Of a stretch of DNA of 64,000 nt, positions 1 through 10,377 are shown one piece after another. The position numbers and the translations under genes were made by a program. A model generated the notes under the pieces. That model searched no databases, was not told the origin of the DNA, and was given only the letters and a program-made list of their open reading frames with translations. The stretch comes from Hysterangium stoloniferum. Its lineage: Eukaryota > Basidiomycota > Agaricomycetes > Hysterangiales > Hysterangiaceae. The DNA lies in the NCBI GenBank assembly GCA_015178975.1, contig WHVD01000049.1:310001-374000 (forward strand), in the 5' to 3' direction. Within the stretch, counting starts at the first letter, position 1, and each line of letters starts with the position of its first letter.

Positions 1-464
1 AGGACACTCACAGTTTTGCTGGGTTTTTTTTGGGCTATATTGACAGGTAGTATGTTTAATTTATTTGATGGGCACTCGGACACATGGTCTACAGTAGCTT
101 AGTACCTGCCACGTATCTTCAAAATCTGAAGCATCAAGGATTGGAAATGTCTATACCCTTTATGTAGACTACCTACTCTACCTAAATCTATGGAGGATGT
201 TTGTGATTGCAATTATATCAGATGTTTACTAATAAAGATTATATTGCTACATAACTTCATCTTTATATAGTGGTATCTATTCTGAAACTATTATATTGTT
301 AACCACCAACCATGAGAAACAATTCTCCACATTACATCCTACACAATTCAGAGTCAATTAATAGAACCTATTGTATATGGTTTTCCAAGTTATGTAAATC
401 CCTGCTAATACTTTTGTTGGTACTTTGTTTTTTTAAAGCTAAACTGTAGTTATTTCCCAGCAAT
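1..464. other. AT-rich sequence without a recognisable gene
   Basis: No open reading frame with recognisable similarity is present. The sequence stops abruptly where Gypsy protease/RT coding sequence begins near 465, so it may be another element or the flank of an insertion. I cannot identify it. Confidence 0.4.
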
Positions 465-1257
465 TGACTGGTGATCTGGCCGTATATCGTTCGACCCTAC
501 TTCGACACCTTCGATAAATCCGAATCTGATTCAACCGTCAATCGAAACATTATTGGAAGAGAAGCATGCTTCAACCTCGGCGAGTCATTCATTGACATCT
601 GAGAAAATCTGTGAAGAATCGAAATCCGAGACTGTCAATCCGAATATCAACATAGTCAATCAGAAGACTTTTTTACGAGCTGCAAAAACAAAAGACTCTC
701 AAACTTTTGTGGTCTTCATTCGTGATGAATCTTTCAAGACTTGTAGGGCCTCTGGTCCAAAAACTATGACTTCGACTTCATTCGACATACCGAACGTTCT
801 GACCGAATATTCCGACTTTTCGGATATTTTCAACAAAAAAGAAGCTGAAGCTTTACCTCAACATTGAAGTTATGATCATGCTATCCCATTAGAAGAAGGA
901 ACTACTCCACCTATGGGTCCGATCTATTCATTATCCGAGACAGAACTTCAAGTGCTACGAGAATATCTTCAAGAGAACCTTTCAAAGAAATTTATTCGAT
1001 CGTCGCAATCTCCCGCTGGCGCACCAATTTTATTCATTAAGAAGAAAGATGGAAGCCTATGACTTTGCATCAATTATTGAGGACTTAATAAAATCACGCA
1101 AAAAAACCGATATCCACTTCCTTTAATTCCTGATCTTTTGGATCGACTTCGAACGGCAAAATATTTTACAAAAATCGATCTCCGAGGTGCCTATAATTTA
1201 GTTAGGATTGCTCCAGGTGATGAGTGGAAAACAGCCTTTCAGACTCAATATATGTGA
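465..1257 (+). pseudogene. Ty3/Gypsy pol remnant (end of protease to start of reverse transcriptase)
   Basis: Reading through several stops gives the end of a retropepsin region (IDW*SGRISF, where the stop is probably a TGG-to-TGA change). A linker and the N-terminal reverse transcriptase follow: [13 protein letters not shown], the NRYPLPLI motif, [16 protein letters not shown] and GDEWKTAF. This is the canonical Gypsy RT order. In-frame stops fall after ALPQH, inside the KKDGSL segment and at INY*GL, so it is dead. The YxDD motif, RNase H and integrase are missing because the sequence ends abruptly at about 1257 in unrelated AT-rich DNA. The left end at about 464 is equally abrupt. It is a fragment of an element that differs from Gypsy A, B and C in this window. 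Confidence 0.8.
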
Positions 1258-1469
1258 GATATCATTGGAGATTTTTCATCCTATGGCTTTCTTTATTAAG
1301 TGAAACCATCTATATATTCTTGGTATGCTAAATCAAGTAGAAATCTGTTCAGACTGACAAACCCATTCCAACATATGTATTCAGAGATGTCAATGACACA
1401 CACATGCATGAAATGGACCATTTAAAGGGATATGCTTTTTAAATGTTTAAATGTTTTAATCTACTAAAA

Positions 1470-1654
1470 TCTTTCATAATCTATTCAGCTCCTGAAAGAT
1501 GATTTGTTTCATAATATACCAATAAGTTTTAAACATTCCCAAAGTTTGAAAAACCAAATTATGTTTGAATCAAATCCCAGAGGTTTAAATGACCTTTAGA
1601 TTATGTATATTAGAATTTGATACACTTAATAGTTTTCAGATATCCTCCTATAGT
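1470..1654 (+). repeat. Copy of an intron-exon piece of the unknown TE gene at 16390-17960
   Basis: This segment aligns, in inverted orientation, with 17953-18110. Both contain TTTAAATGACCTTTAGA, a run ending in CTTAATAGTTTTCAG, and then ATATCCTCC. In the 17.9-kb copy this is a splice acceptor followed by coding sequence on the minus strand. Here the same acceptor-like string is on the plus strand, so the first kilobases contain a further remnant of that mobile gene family. Confidence 0.6.
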
Positions 1655-2482
1655 AAGCTTTTGTATCAGCTAGTAAACAAGAATCTTACAAAAGTAGTGT
1701 GCTCTAGACAATATGTATACATATATGAGATACTTACTGATTTTGCCATTTTCCTGAAGAAGTTGTAATGTGGGGAGTAGTAGATTGTTAGGTTCCCTAT
1801 CATTTGAACCCCCACAACCTGGTTTTACCTCTACCCTCTGGCACCCTGCTATCAGTATCCCTGACCACAGTGTCACCACCTGTGGTGCCCCAACACCTAT
1901 TTTCTTGTAGATTACCTTTTTGGTCATCCTATCCTGTCTCCATCCTAACACTCCTGTCACCTATTCTACATGTATATTTTATTTGCCACCTCACAACTTT
2001 TAGAATACTTGTGTTTCATCACATTTAGTTTTAGTTTGACCCTTGTTCCTTTTCCTGCTTCCCTTGACCCATCACAACTTCTCACTTCCTCAATCAACCT
2101 TCAATCATCCATTACACTTTCTATATAAGGACTATCATGTATGCTATAGTTCTTTAGTTTGAATATTGACATAGATTACCCCCTTTGTGTTTAAGCCCCT
2201 TTGCTTGCTCCTAATACTCTTGAAGACATTGTTGGCCAGCCACAACTCTTATTCCCACAACTCTTAGTATTTTGGCCTTCCAGTTAATTCAGCTAAGTAT
2301 CATCTTCAGTCCCAAAATCATACTACTTCCTCTTCCTGAAATACCAGAGAACCCTAACAGTTTGTGTGAGGGCACAACATATAAATTGAAGTCAAGCTCC
2401 ACTTGTTTTGTAGAACTGGACCTCCCAGTTAAGTATGAAATACCCATTGGCCCTCCAACATTACTCCCCCTTTGTCTTTTGA

Positions 2483-2615
2483 CCTTAGATCTTAACATAG
2501 ATGATGTCAATAAGAGAGCCACAAGGGATATATACCAGTTACGATAACTATGCCATTAACTGGCCTTAGATCTTAACATAGATGATGTTAATAAGGGAGC
2601 CACAAGAGATATATG
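2483..2615. repeat. Two direct copies of a ~52-bp unit
   Basis: Copies at about 2483-2534 and 2564-2615 share CCTTAGATCTTAACATAGAT and the following GATGT(C/T)AATAAG(A/G)GAGCCACAAG. The offset is 81 bp and the few differences are transitions. The flanking 1655-2749 is pyrimidine-rich, without a supported gene, and may be part of an old LTR. Confidence 0.6.
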
Positions 2616-2749
2616 TACTGTACATATATGGTGTATACAAAGTATTAGATCTTACTCTCTCCCCATTATGGAGTTAAATGGCAATTTGTTTTTGGAACCA
2701 AAGCAGACTTTGTTTATTGATTTTCAAATTCCATACTATGTATCCAAAA

Positions 2750-3028
2750 CAGCTGAAAGGCAAAGGGTGGCTATACCAAGTACTAAATATAAGTAGTTTC
2801 CTGTCTAACCTTGTCAGCAACAAAAGTCTTCCAATGAACCTCCTATATAAAAATATTCATACTGTTACCATATATGAAGATTACAATATCCTGGCATTAT
2901 TCCATATCAAACTATACATGATAGAGCATGTTCATAAATAATTTGGTTATTTCCACTATTTTCCTTACTGAGTTATAAGATATATAGGTTGAAACTGCAA
3001 AACATTGGAAGCATTTTGTGAGTCACTG
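2750..3028 (+). mobile_element. Truncated Tc1-like element (3' end plus right terminal repeat)
   Basis: The segment starts with the last codons of a Tc1 transposase (LKGKGWLYQVLN, matching the LKAKGGYTKY C-terminus of the copy at 29690-30706). It then runs through the family's terminal repeat: the inner motif CTTCCAATGAACC, the AT-rich middle, and the outer motif ending in GAGTCACTG followed by TA. The rest of the transposase is missing. It confirms the canonical right end of the family, which is truncated in the two larger copies at 18190 and 29342. Confidence 0.75.
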
Positions 3029-3531
3029 TATATCCTGCTGAGTACTGAAACTCAATTAATTTTGGAGGATTGTGTTATGACCAGAAAACCTGCCAGACTC
3101 CGGGCACTACACTATATGCACCCACACCCTGCACGCACCAGTTATCAGTTTACCGGAATACCCACCGGAACCTGGATATCAGACCTGTCCATGCCCGACC
3201 TTCATTATCTCATGTACCAGTCACTGGAATACCCACCTGGACCTTGTGCACATCTTCCCTGTCTATTCCCGACCCTGTCCCACGCATCAGTCACTGGACT
3301 CTGTTCGGAAAATCTGTCAGCTCTCTAACTGAGCCCTGTTCCTGTTATGGTCAAATGACCTGTCACATTTCAGACTCCACTCCCACCCCATTCCCATTAT
3401 GGTCTAACGACCTGTCACATTTTGGACTCCGCTCCACTCTGTTCTGTTCCTAACACCAAATTTGGTGTTTACTTATCTCATTTCTTGATTACTAGTTCGG
3501 ATTTCATTATTACTGGATTTGGTATGACATA

Positions 3532-5959
3532 CAGTGGCTCAAAAAATTGTTCCAATGTTTTGTTGTTTTGGAAAGATTGATTCACAATACAAATACCAGA
3601 CATCAGAAGATTCTTAAAATATTATCCCATTAGTATAGCAAATTAGCTTGAAATGGATGCTTAACCTATGTAATTTGAAGCCAAAATGGTGGAATAATAA
3701 ATGAAACAAGGTAATCCCTCATTGGAATGATTTTTTGACCCTATATTATTTTAACAGAAAAGCTACTATTTCAGTAAAAATATAAGTCTAAACCAATTGT
3801 AATAATAATGAACATGTCATGTGACTTTGTTTACATCTGTTTGACATGTTGACAGTTCCACTTCTTAGCTTTTACCATTACTATGAAAGCTATTTTTGTT
3901 ATTCAGCACATTAATATTATCTCTCTTCTTCCAAAGGGGTGTTCCTATCATCAAATCCAGATTAACACTGACTCAGGAAGGGATACAATAAGTGTGATCA
4001 AGGCTGAAGTACTTTTGGATAAAGAAAACACCCTAGCTGGCCATCCTTCCAAGCTTATTACTCATGACAAACAGTCAATTGTCCATCAAATTAGCTCTGG
4101 AAATCTTGACAATGCTGTTCAAGCTACCCAATTCATTAATTCTACTATCCCCAAATCTGTCACTCCCCAAATAGTCAGGAATATACTCAAGAACAATGGT
4201 TTTTACTCTGCAACAAAGAAGAAAGCACCCATGTTAAAGAAGGCTTATTATCAGAAGTGACTTGAGTTTGCTTAGTACCATAAAACCTGGATTGTAGGGG
4301 ACTGCAAAAGAGTGTTGTGGATAGATGTTAGGATACACACTCAGGCTGGGTTTCCGGAGAAACCCGCGGGATATCCGGTAAGACTTGGCTTCAGCTTATA
4401 GGCTGCGCCCTCGCTAGATCGTGTTGTCCAATTTCAGACAGGCAGACGGGAATCCCGGGGAGTCCGGGCGGGGGTTCGTGGGTCGTGAGTCATAGGTCGT
4501 GAGTCAAGAGTTGTGAATCGAGATAGTCGAGAGAGATAGATGCACCGGAGCCCGTGGGCTCCGACTAGTGCGAGCGGTCTGATAAGAGTAGGGTTTTAGA
4601 GAGGAAAATGTATTAGATTACTGGGGGGAATCTAAGCTAATTTTCTGACTGGATTGTATGTACAACATCTGCCAGTTTATATAGACCGTGGAATGCATGA
4701 CATACCGAATCCAGTAATAATGAGACGAAACGAGCAAAACATAGAACGGGAATAGTAAACACCAAATTGGTGTTAGGAACGGGACAGAACGGAGCGGAGT
4801 CCGAATCGTGACAAAGCATAACCCATAACGGGAAACGGAGCGGGAGTGGAGTCCTAAATCGTGACAGGTCATTTGACTAAAACGGGAACGGGGCTCGATT
4901 AGAGCGGTGACGGGATTCTAAGCGGGTCCGGTGACTGATGCGTGGGACGAAGACGGACATAGACAGAGACGGGGTCCGGGGGAAGTCCGGTGACTGATAT
5001 GTGTCTTAATGAGGTCGAACGTAACGAGTCTTGACGTAACGGAGTCCGGGCGGGAAATCCTATAAACAGACGATTGGTGCTTGTAGCGCGTGGGAGCGTA
5101 CGAGTTAGTGCCCGGAGTCCGGCGGGATTTGCCCGGTCGTAACAATAGATAAGACCAATATTAACAAAATTGCATCTGGTGGAAAGGTGTCATAGTCCAG
5201 TTTTCATAGTACTGAGCAAACTCAAGTAACTTCTGATAATGAATCTTCTTCAATGTGGGTACTTTCTTCTTTGTTGCAGAGTAAAAACCATTGTTCTTGA
5301 GTACATTCCTGACTGTTTGGAGAGTGACAAAGTTGGGGATAGTAGAATTAATGAATTGGGTAGCTTGAACAGCATTGTCAAGATTTCCAGAGCTAATTTG
5401 ATAGACAATTGACTGTTTGTCATAAGTAATAAGCTTGGAAGGATGGCCAGCTAGGGTGTTTTCTTTATCCAAAAGTACTTCAACCTTGATCACACTTATT
5501 GTATCCCTTTCTGAGTCAGTGTTAGTCTGGATTTGAGGATAGGAACTTCTGGAAGAAGAGAGATAATATTAAAGTGCTGAGTAGCAGAAATAGCTTTCAT
5601 AGTAATGGTAAAAGCTAAGAAGTGGTTGAACCAACTGTCAACATGTCAAACAGATGTAAACAAAGTCACATGACATGTTCATTATTATTACAATTGGTTT
5701 AGACTTATATTTTTACTGAAATAGTAGCTTTTCTGTTAAAATAATATAGGGTCAAAAAGTCATTCCAATGAGTGATTATTTTGTTTCATTTATTATTCCA
5801 CCATTTTGGCTTCAAATTACATAATCTAAGCATCCATTTAAAGCTAATATGCTATACTATATGGGGTAATATTTTAAGAATTTTCTGATGTCTGGTATTT
5901 GTATTGTGAATCAATCTTTCCAAAATAATGAAACATTGGAATGATTTTTTGAGCCACTG
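3532..5959. mobile_element. Fold-back Tc1/mariner element (large inverted repeat)
   Basis: The outer ends are CAGTGGCTCAAAAAATTG and its complement ending GAGCCACTG, each bordered by TA (3530-3531, 5960-5961), the Tc1/mariner target duplication. The left arm (3532 to about 4310) and right arm (about 5165 to 5959) are near-identical inverted copies. Each carries the N-terminal half of a transposase. On the plus strand the coding part is 3967-4260 (QINTDSGRDTISVIKAEVLL...), and on the minus strand 5161-5493 (ENTLAGHPSKLIT, YQISSGNLDNAVQATQFINS). Neither arm contains the DDE core intact: the left one runs into KTWIVGDCKRVLW and breaks, and the right one has an internal deletion. The centre is occupied by the solo LTR at 4326-5144. 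The element is not autonomous. Confidence 0.85.
4326..5144 (-). mobile_element. Young solo LTR, family F (819 bp, TSD ATAGA)
   Basis: The ends are TGTTAGGATACAC and GGTCGTAACA (TG..CA), with perfect 5-bp duplications ATAGA at 4321-4325 and 5145-5149. No internal retrotransposon sequence is present, so this is a solo LTR. It is rich in CpG (GGGCGGGGGTTCGTGGGTCG, CCGGGCGGGAAATCC), unlike the older copy of the same family around it. Its strand is assigned from the GTGAGGGTGCAG-type motif shared with LTRs A and B, which lies 55-90 nt from the LTR 3' end in each. Confidence 0.9.
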
Positions 5960-6334
5960 TACATTCCAGTCTATAGAGTCTGGCAGATGTTGTATATACA
6001 ATCCAGTCAGAAAATCAGCTTAAATTCCCCCCAGTAATCTCAGTACATTTTCCACTCTAGTCTCCTCTTTGAAACACACTGCTATTTACCTCATTGGGGC
6101 CCACAGGCTCCAACCTATCTATTACTTGACCTCAGACTCATCACTGCCCAACCCCTCAACCTCCACAGTATTCTCACAGTCAACCCTCCAACCTCTCAAC
6201 CCACCAACTACTCCCAGACTTCCTGGGATTCCCATCTGCCCATTTGAAATTGGACAACACAATCTTGTGAGGGTGCAGCCTATAAACTGAAGCCAATTCC
6301 TTGTTAGAAAACACAAGTAATGTAGAAAATGAAT

Positions 6335-6406
6335 AGCCAGACTGGGGATTGAACCCAGGATCTCTCGATTACATAACAAAGGTGTTAACCACTACACTAT
6401 CTGACC
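6335..6406 (-). tRNA. tRNA-like sequence or tRNA pseudogene
   Basis: The minus strand shows a tRNA-like layout. The acceptor GGTCAGA pairs with TCTGGCT at the 3' side, allowing G-U pairs. The A-box region is TAGTGTAGTGGTTAACAC with a GTGT/ACAC D stem. The T arm is CTGGG TTCAATC CCCAG, a perfect B box. The anticodon stem is weak (TTTGT against TCGAG) and the loop TATGTAA has no clear U33, so no isotype can be assigned. A TTTT run follows shortly downstream. It could be a decayed tRNA or a tRNA-derived SINE head. It begins just past the truncated end of the family-F LTR. Confidence 0.55.
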
Positions 6407-6564
6407 TTGGGTAGGTTTGGTCTTACACTGTACTTAAGAAGGATATAACCCTAAGTGCCATTCCTATTAGATCATATACACACTGAACTCAGAGCTGTAC
6501 ACCATATATGTCCCAGTTGGAACAATGGTTGGTATTATATAATCTAACATTCCTACCAGTTTTT

Positions 6565-7275
6565 ATGGGTTTCTCCAGGAACCCTCCAATAAGCTCCATG
6601 CGCACTCCTTAACAGATTGACATTATGTAAGTAAACTACATCTGAAACCTGGAGTGCCATTGATGCTTCTCCAGAACTTGGATCCAGGACAAGGACTTTG
6701 TAATGGAACAAGACTGTGGTTAATACAAATGACTCACAGCATACTTCAAGTGAAGATCATAACAGGACCTTCAGCAGGAGAGCTGGCATTCATTCCTTGA
6801 ATAACAATTATTCCAACTACAAAACAGTTGTCATTTGAACTGCATGATTGTCAGGCTAGGGTTTGCTATGACTATCAATAAGTCACAGGGTCTATCTTTA
6901 AAATTGGTTGGATTAAATCTGTACACTCCTGTCTTCTCACATGGACAGTTTTATGTTGGTGTTTCAAGAAGGACAAATTTGGGGAAGAGTGAAAATCCTA
7001 CTCCATGACACTTATATGACTGTAAGTGTAGTGTTCAAAGATGTTATTCTTGACCCATGAGCATGTATTCAGCAAGATTGCAAAGGGAGACTGAGTTATG
7101 TCTGTTAGGTTCGATGAATTCAAAAAGTGTATAATTGTATATAATTATAAATGATTGTTAAACTTTAATCACTTCAAAATAAATTTCTCTGAGTTAGATC
7201 ACATGCCCTAAGAAATACTTAGAGTTGTTTATACAGAGGAAAGTTGTGAGGGTATGTGGGGGGCTTGCCCCCCAC
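6565..7275 (+). pseudogene. Helitron helicase C-terminal remnant with 3' hairpin
   Basis: With frameshifts and stops, the plus strand reads LKPGVPLMLLQNLDPGQGLCNG, then [33 protein letters not shown] and a degraded [13 protein letters not shown] tail. This is the conserved C-terminus of the Pif1-type helicase of RepHel proteins and matches the copy at 19740-19931. It is followed by a GC-rich hairpin, GTGGGGGG-CTTG-CCCCCCAC (7256-7275), as expected near a Helitron 3' end. I did not find a convincing CTRR terminus. All upstream domains are missing. Confidence 0.75.
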
Positions 7276-7570
7276 GGGTCCAACCCCTTGTGTCGCACAA
7301 TCTGTCCGAGGGAGATAATTACATAATTTTCAATTATTTAAAATTACTGCATATGTCGCGGGGTGCGCTATTTAGACCAGACCACATTTGAAATGGAAGT
7401 CAGAAGCAGCTGCAGCTTGCTGCGCCTCAGGTCTTACTAAAACCTTCTCCAAGGGTTATAGAAATCATGTAAGCTGTGGGTGTTCATAGAAAATTTTGCA
7501 AGGATCGTAACCATTCTGTTATACGGCCACTGGTAACTGGCTGTGCAGCCAGGTCTTTTCAAACTAGCTC
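7276..7570. other. Short non-coding stretch
   Basis: No gene or repeat is recognised. The 8-bp string CTAGCTCC at 7563-7570 is the left target duplication of the following hAT-type element. Confidence 0.4.
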
Positions 7571-8097
7571 CTAGTGATTGGCAAGGCCCGGCCCGGCCTG
7601 AAAGCCCCGGCTTGGGCTGGGCTCAGCCAGGCCGCGGGTAAAAATGATTACAAGATGACATTTGTAAACTTGTAGTCTACTGTGATAAAATAAAATAAAC
7701 TCCTCAAAAATATTATGAATGTATATTACACATAAATTCCTCTTCATCAGAGGATAGCTCAACTTCGAGTAATGCGGCCTCTCAATCCCCGCTGGGCAAA
7801 ATTTCCCGCCGCGAAGTTGTTTCGATTTCCTCGCCACTCTCAATATTCCCCTGGGGACTTACTTGGCCGTCCCAGGCAAAATTTTGACTTTGGCGGCATT
7901 GTGTACAAAGGTGGTCACTTACATTATACAAAAGAAAATCTGACCACCCTTGACCATGGGGTATCTTGTCCTTACCTTGTGGGGCCACTAGCAGGCGGCC
8001 CGGCTTGGGCTTACAATATCCCAGGCCGGGCCCAGAGTGGACGGCCCAAGTACTACTTGGCCCAGCTCGGCCTGAGGCCGGGCCTTGCCAATCACTA
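7571..8097. mobile_element. Non-autonomous hAT-like element (527 bp)
   Basis: The termini TAGTGATTGGCAAGGCC and GGCCTTGCCAATCACTA form a terminal inverted repeat that continues into GCCCGGCC-type sequence on both sides. Flanking 8-mers CTAGCTCC (7563-7570) and GTAGCTCC (8098-8105) match at 7 of 8 positions, the 8-bp duplication typical of hAT. No transposase is encoded. The open frames inside are low-complexity GC-rich shadows. The subterminal regions are dense in GGCCGGGCC-like repeats, a feature of some fungal hAT ends. Confidence 0.8.
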
Positions 8098-8105
8098 GTA
8101 GCTCC

Positions 8106-9405
8106 ACTCCCACAAGAACTCTCCGAAAGGAAGTTCTGACTTGTTAACAGAAAAGACGCTTTGAAATGTCGTTTCGAAGGTATAATTACAGAACTGGAAG
8201 GACACCTCGATCTTTTACATTCTTCCACTTGAATGTGTTTGAAAAGGGCCCTTGCAGGGCCATCCTCCCGGCCGCCTCCCTGCCCGCTCTCCCGTCTGAC
8301 GGCAAACCCACCATTTTGCTCTCGGCGCTACATTTCTGAAATGCCCGATGCACATGCGCGGCTATGACAGAGCCTGCATACACAAATTCCAATGTCCATC
8401 ATCATGTAATCTATGTTCAACTTTCATCCTTTCAAGAGCTCAAAGATACTAGTAGTGAATTGTCTGTTGTTGCTGAGCGCTACTGGCTGACAGCGGAGGC
8501 AAGACACCACCGGCAACTTTGAACCTTAAAGAGTTTCGGACAGAGGAGTTATTATCCATAACGAAATATATACAAGTGACCCGCACCGTCCCACCCTCAC
8601 AGTCCCTCAGCACGTCTCCCTGTGACAAGGTTTCGCACCGTTAGGATATCTAACCGACCTACCCAGATATCTATGCTGTGTTCGAACAGTGGTGTAGAAA
8701 TGTATCAGACGCCGAACTCCAATTCTACTCCTAATTTATTTCTCTCAAATGTGTCTGAAATCGAACTTTAACTATAGGTGCCATGATATCAATTCTTGTC
8801 TATCAGTAAGCCGTCCGCGTATTCGGGCCTGGTTTGGATAATAGGAGCACACGGACCAACACTTGCTTAAGTAAACTATCACTGGTTGCTTTTAACATCG
8901 CTGTACTCCTGATTATCCATCAGTGATCCAGCACGGATAGCAGTTGTCTCACTGCTTTCAAATTGGACGAGCGATCAGGCGTTATATCTGTCTTTATCGC
9001 GTGGTTTTGAAGTGTACTCCGAATCCCCGTTAGGATCAGCCTAGGAACAGTGCCTGACTCAATAGTGCACTAGTTTGCGCAGTGTAGACAAGCATCTGCC
9101 CAGTAAGCAGCATATCTGGTTATTTCATGATGACATTAGTGGTCTTCGGCGTGATGCTCTTGTGTTTCTGCTTGCAAGAACGCTTTGCTGGGGAGCTTGG
9201 ACATTAGCGCAGAATACAGAGCCTCACATAAATGCGACGTGGCTTCTACTGGCAAGCGTCAATGACTCACGCATATTGTTACCCTACGCAACACTGTGCT
9301 TGTTTACTATGCCGCCCAAGTTCGAGCCGAGAGGAATTGAAACACCATATTCACGCGCGGGCGCAGGCCGGTATAATCGACCCATATTTCGATCCTCTCT
9401 ACTGC
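8106..9405. other. Host intergenic/upstream region
   Basis: No convincing gene is present. Short frames overlap on both strands without recognisable domains. The base composition is more balanced and CpG-containing than in the repeats, which suggests host DNA upstream of the C2H2 gene. Confidence 0.4.
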
Positions 9406-9412
9406 TATAAAA
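9406..9412 (+). promoter_or_regulatory. TATA-like box upstream of the C2H2 gene
   Basis: TATAAAA lies 58 nt upstream of the ATG at 9470, preceded by a short pyrimidine-rich stretch (GATCCTCTCTACTGC). The position suits a fungal core promoter. Confidence 0.45.
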
Positions 9413-9469
9413 TGAAAGGCGGCCAACGAGCTTTTATCGAAACCAACCATCAGCCAAACCTCCCCACAC

Positions 9470-10377
9470 ATGTCTGGACACTTTAACAACTATTATAGCT
9501 CCACTTCAAGAGGCACCAGGGACGTATCTAGCAGACAAGACAGAGGTGGAGAGCGCAAACAAGAATTGCCATCTATTCGTGACGTCTTACCTGGTAACTC
9601 GCTCTTGTGCATTATTTCTACGTTCTTAGACTCACCGGCAACTTTCAGAGCAATTTGAGGATCCTCACAACTTTCTTCGTACAAAGCATAAATTACCGCC
9701 ACATTCTCACGGTAGGGGATCAACTAATCTGCTGCCACCTATACAGGAGCATTCTGCAACTGATAGGCAAAGCGACTACGGATATAACAGACCAGCTCCA
9801 TATCTCCAACCCCTAAGTCAAAGACCGAGTAGGGATCCCTCGGCGAATGTATCTTTCTCTACTACTAGCACTGGAGACCCCGTTTATCACGTTTTTGCTC
9901 CGTCGCATGAGAGAGACCGGCTAATTGCTGTCTCTGAATCTTACTCGAAACCGCCTGGAATTGTACGTGAGAATATACTTTCATTGGGAACATACGACAA
10001 TGACTCGAAGAAGAAGTTCGAATGCAATATCTGTGGGAGGCGTATGGAAAGACAAAGTGTCTATAATGTGCGTAGTGGCTACTAATCCGTTACTGTTTCT
10101 CTAATTTGTTAATTGCTTACTTATAGCAACACCTGCTAACCCATACCGGGGAGCGTCGTACGTTGTATTTCACTGTATATCGATATCCCACCACCAACTG
10201 TCTTGGTTTTTAGCCTTTGTATGCTCTCATTGTCCCAAGGCATTCAATTCCAAGTCCAACCTAAACAGACACTTGTTGTCACACGGTGGCCGCGAAGGAA
10301 ACGAAGATAAAGGCCGCGACAGACACGGCGAACCTTCCTCCTCTCATAGTTACTATAGTTCCTCTCGGAGGAAATAA
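9470..10377 (+). CDS. C2H2 zinc-finger protein, probable transcription factor (4 exons, 245 aa)
   Basis: Exons 9470-9593, 9649-10067, 10127-10157 and 10214-10377 join in phase (738 nt). Introns of 55, 59 and 56 nt begin GTAACT, GTGCGT and GTACGT and end CAG, TAG and TAG. The protein starts MSGHFNNYYSSTSRG. Its N-terminal part is polar, Ser/Arg/Pro-rich and unstructured. Two adjacent C2H2 fingers lie near the C-terminus: CNICGRRMERQSVYNQHLLTH, split by intron 2, and CSHCPKAFNSKSNLNRHLLSH, after a TGERP linker split by intron 3. Both have C-X2-C-X12-H-X3-H spacing. The tail is Gly/Ser/Arg-rich and ends SSSRRK. Tandem fingers with a TGERP linker indicate sequence-specific DNA binding in the nucleus; its targets are unknown. 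No orthologue name is assigned. Confidence 0.87.

Larger units (their letters stand above)
3073..6298 (-). mobile_element. Old LTR of family F, split by a fold-back transposon
   Basis: The pieces 3073-3529 and 5962-6298 together are colinear with the reverse complement of the young LTR at 4326-5144. Matching landmarks are TGTTATGACC at the start, the CCAAATTTGGTGTTTAC segment, GGCAGATGTTGTATATACAA, ATTCCCCCCAGTAATCT and GGACAACACAATCTTGTGAG. The copy is strongly CpG-depleted and lacks the last ~60 bp at its right end. The interruption at 3530-5961 is a TA-flanked Tc1/mariner insertion. Confidence 0.8.

Noticed and set aside
7772..8392. Long overlapping frames of more than 100 codons in the hAT-like element
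   Set aside because: They come from GC-rich palindromic subterminal repeats with few stop codons and have no protein-like features.
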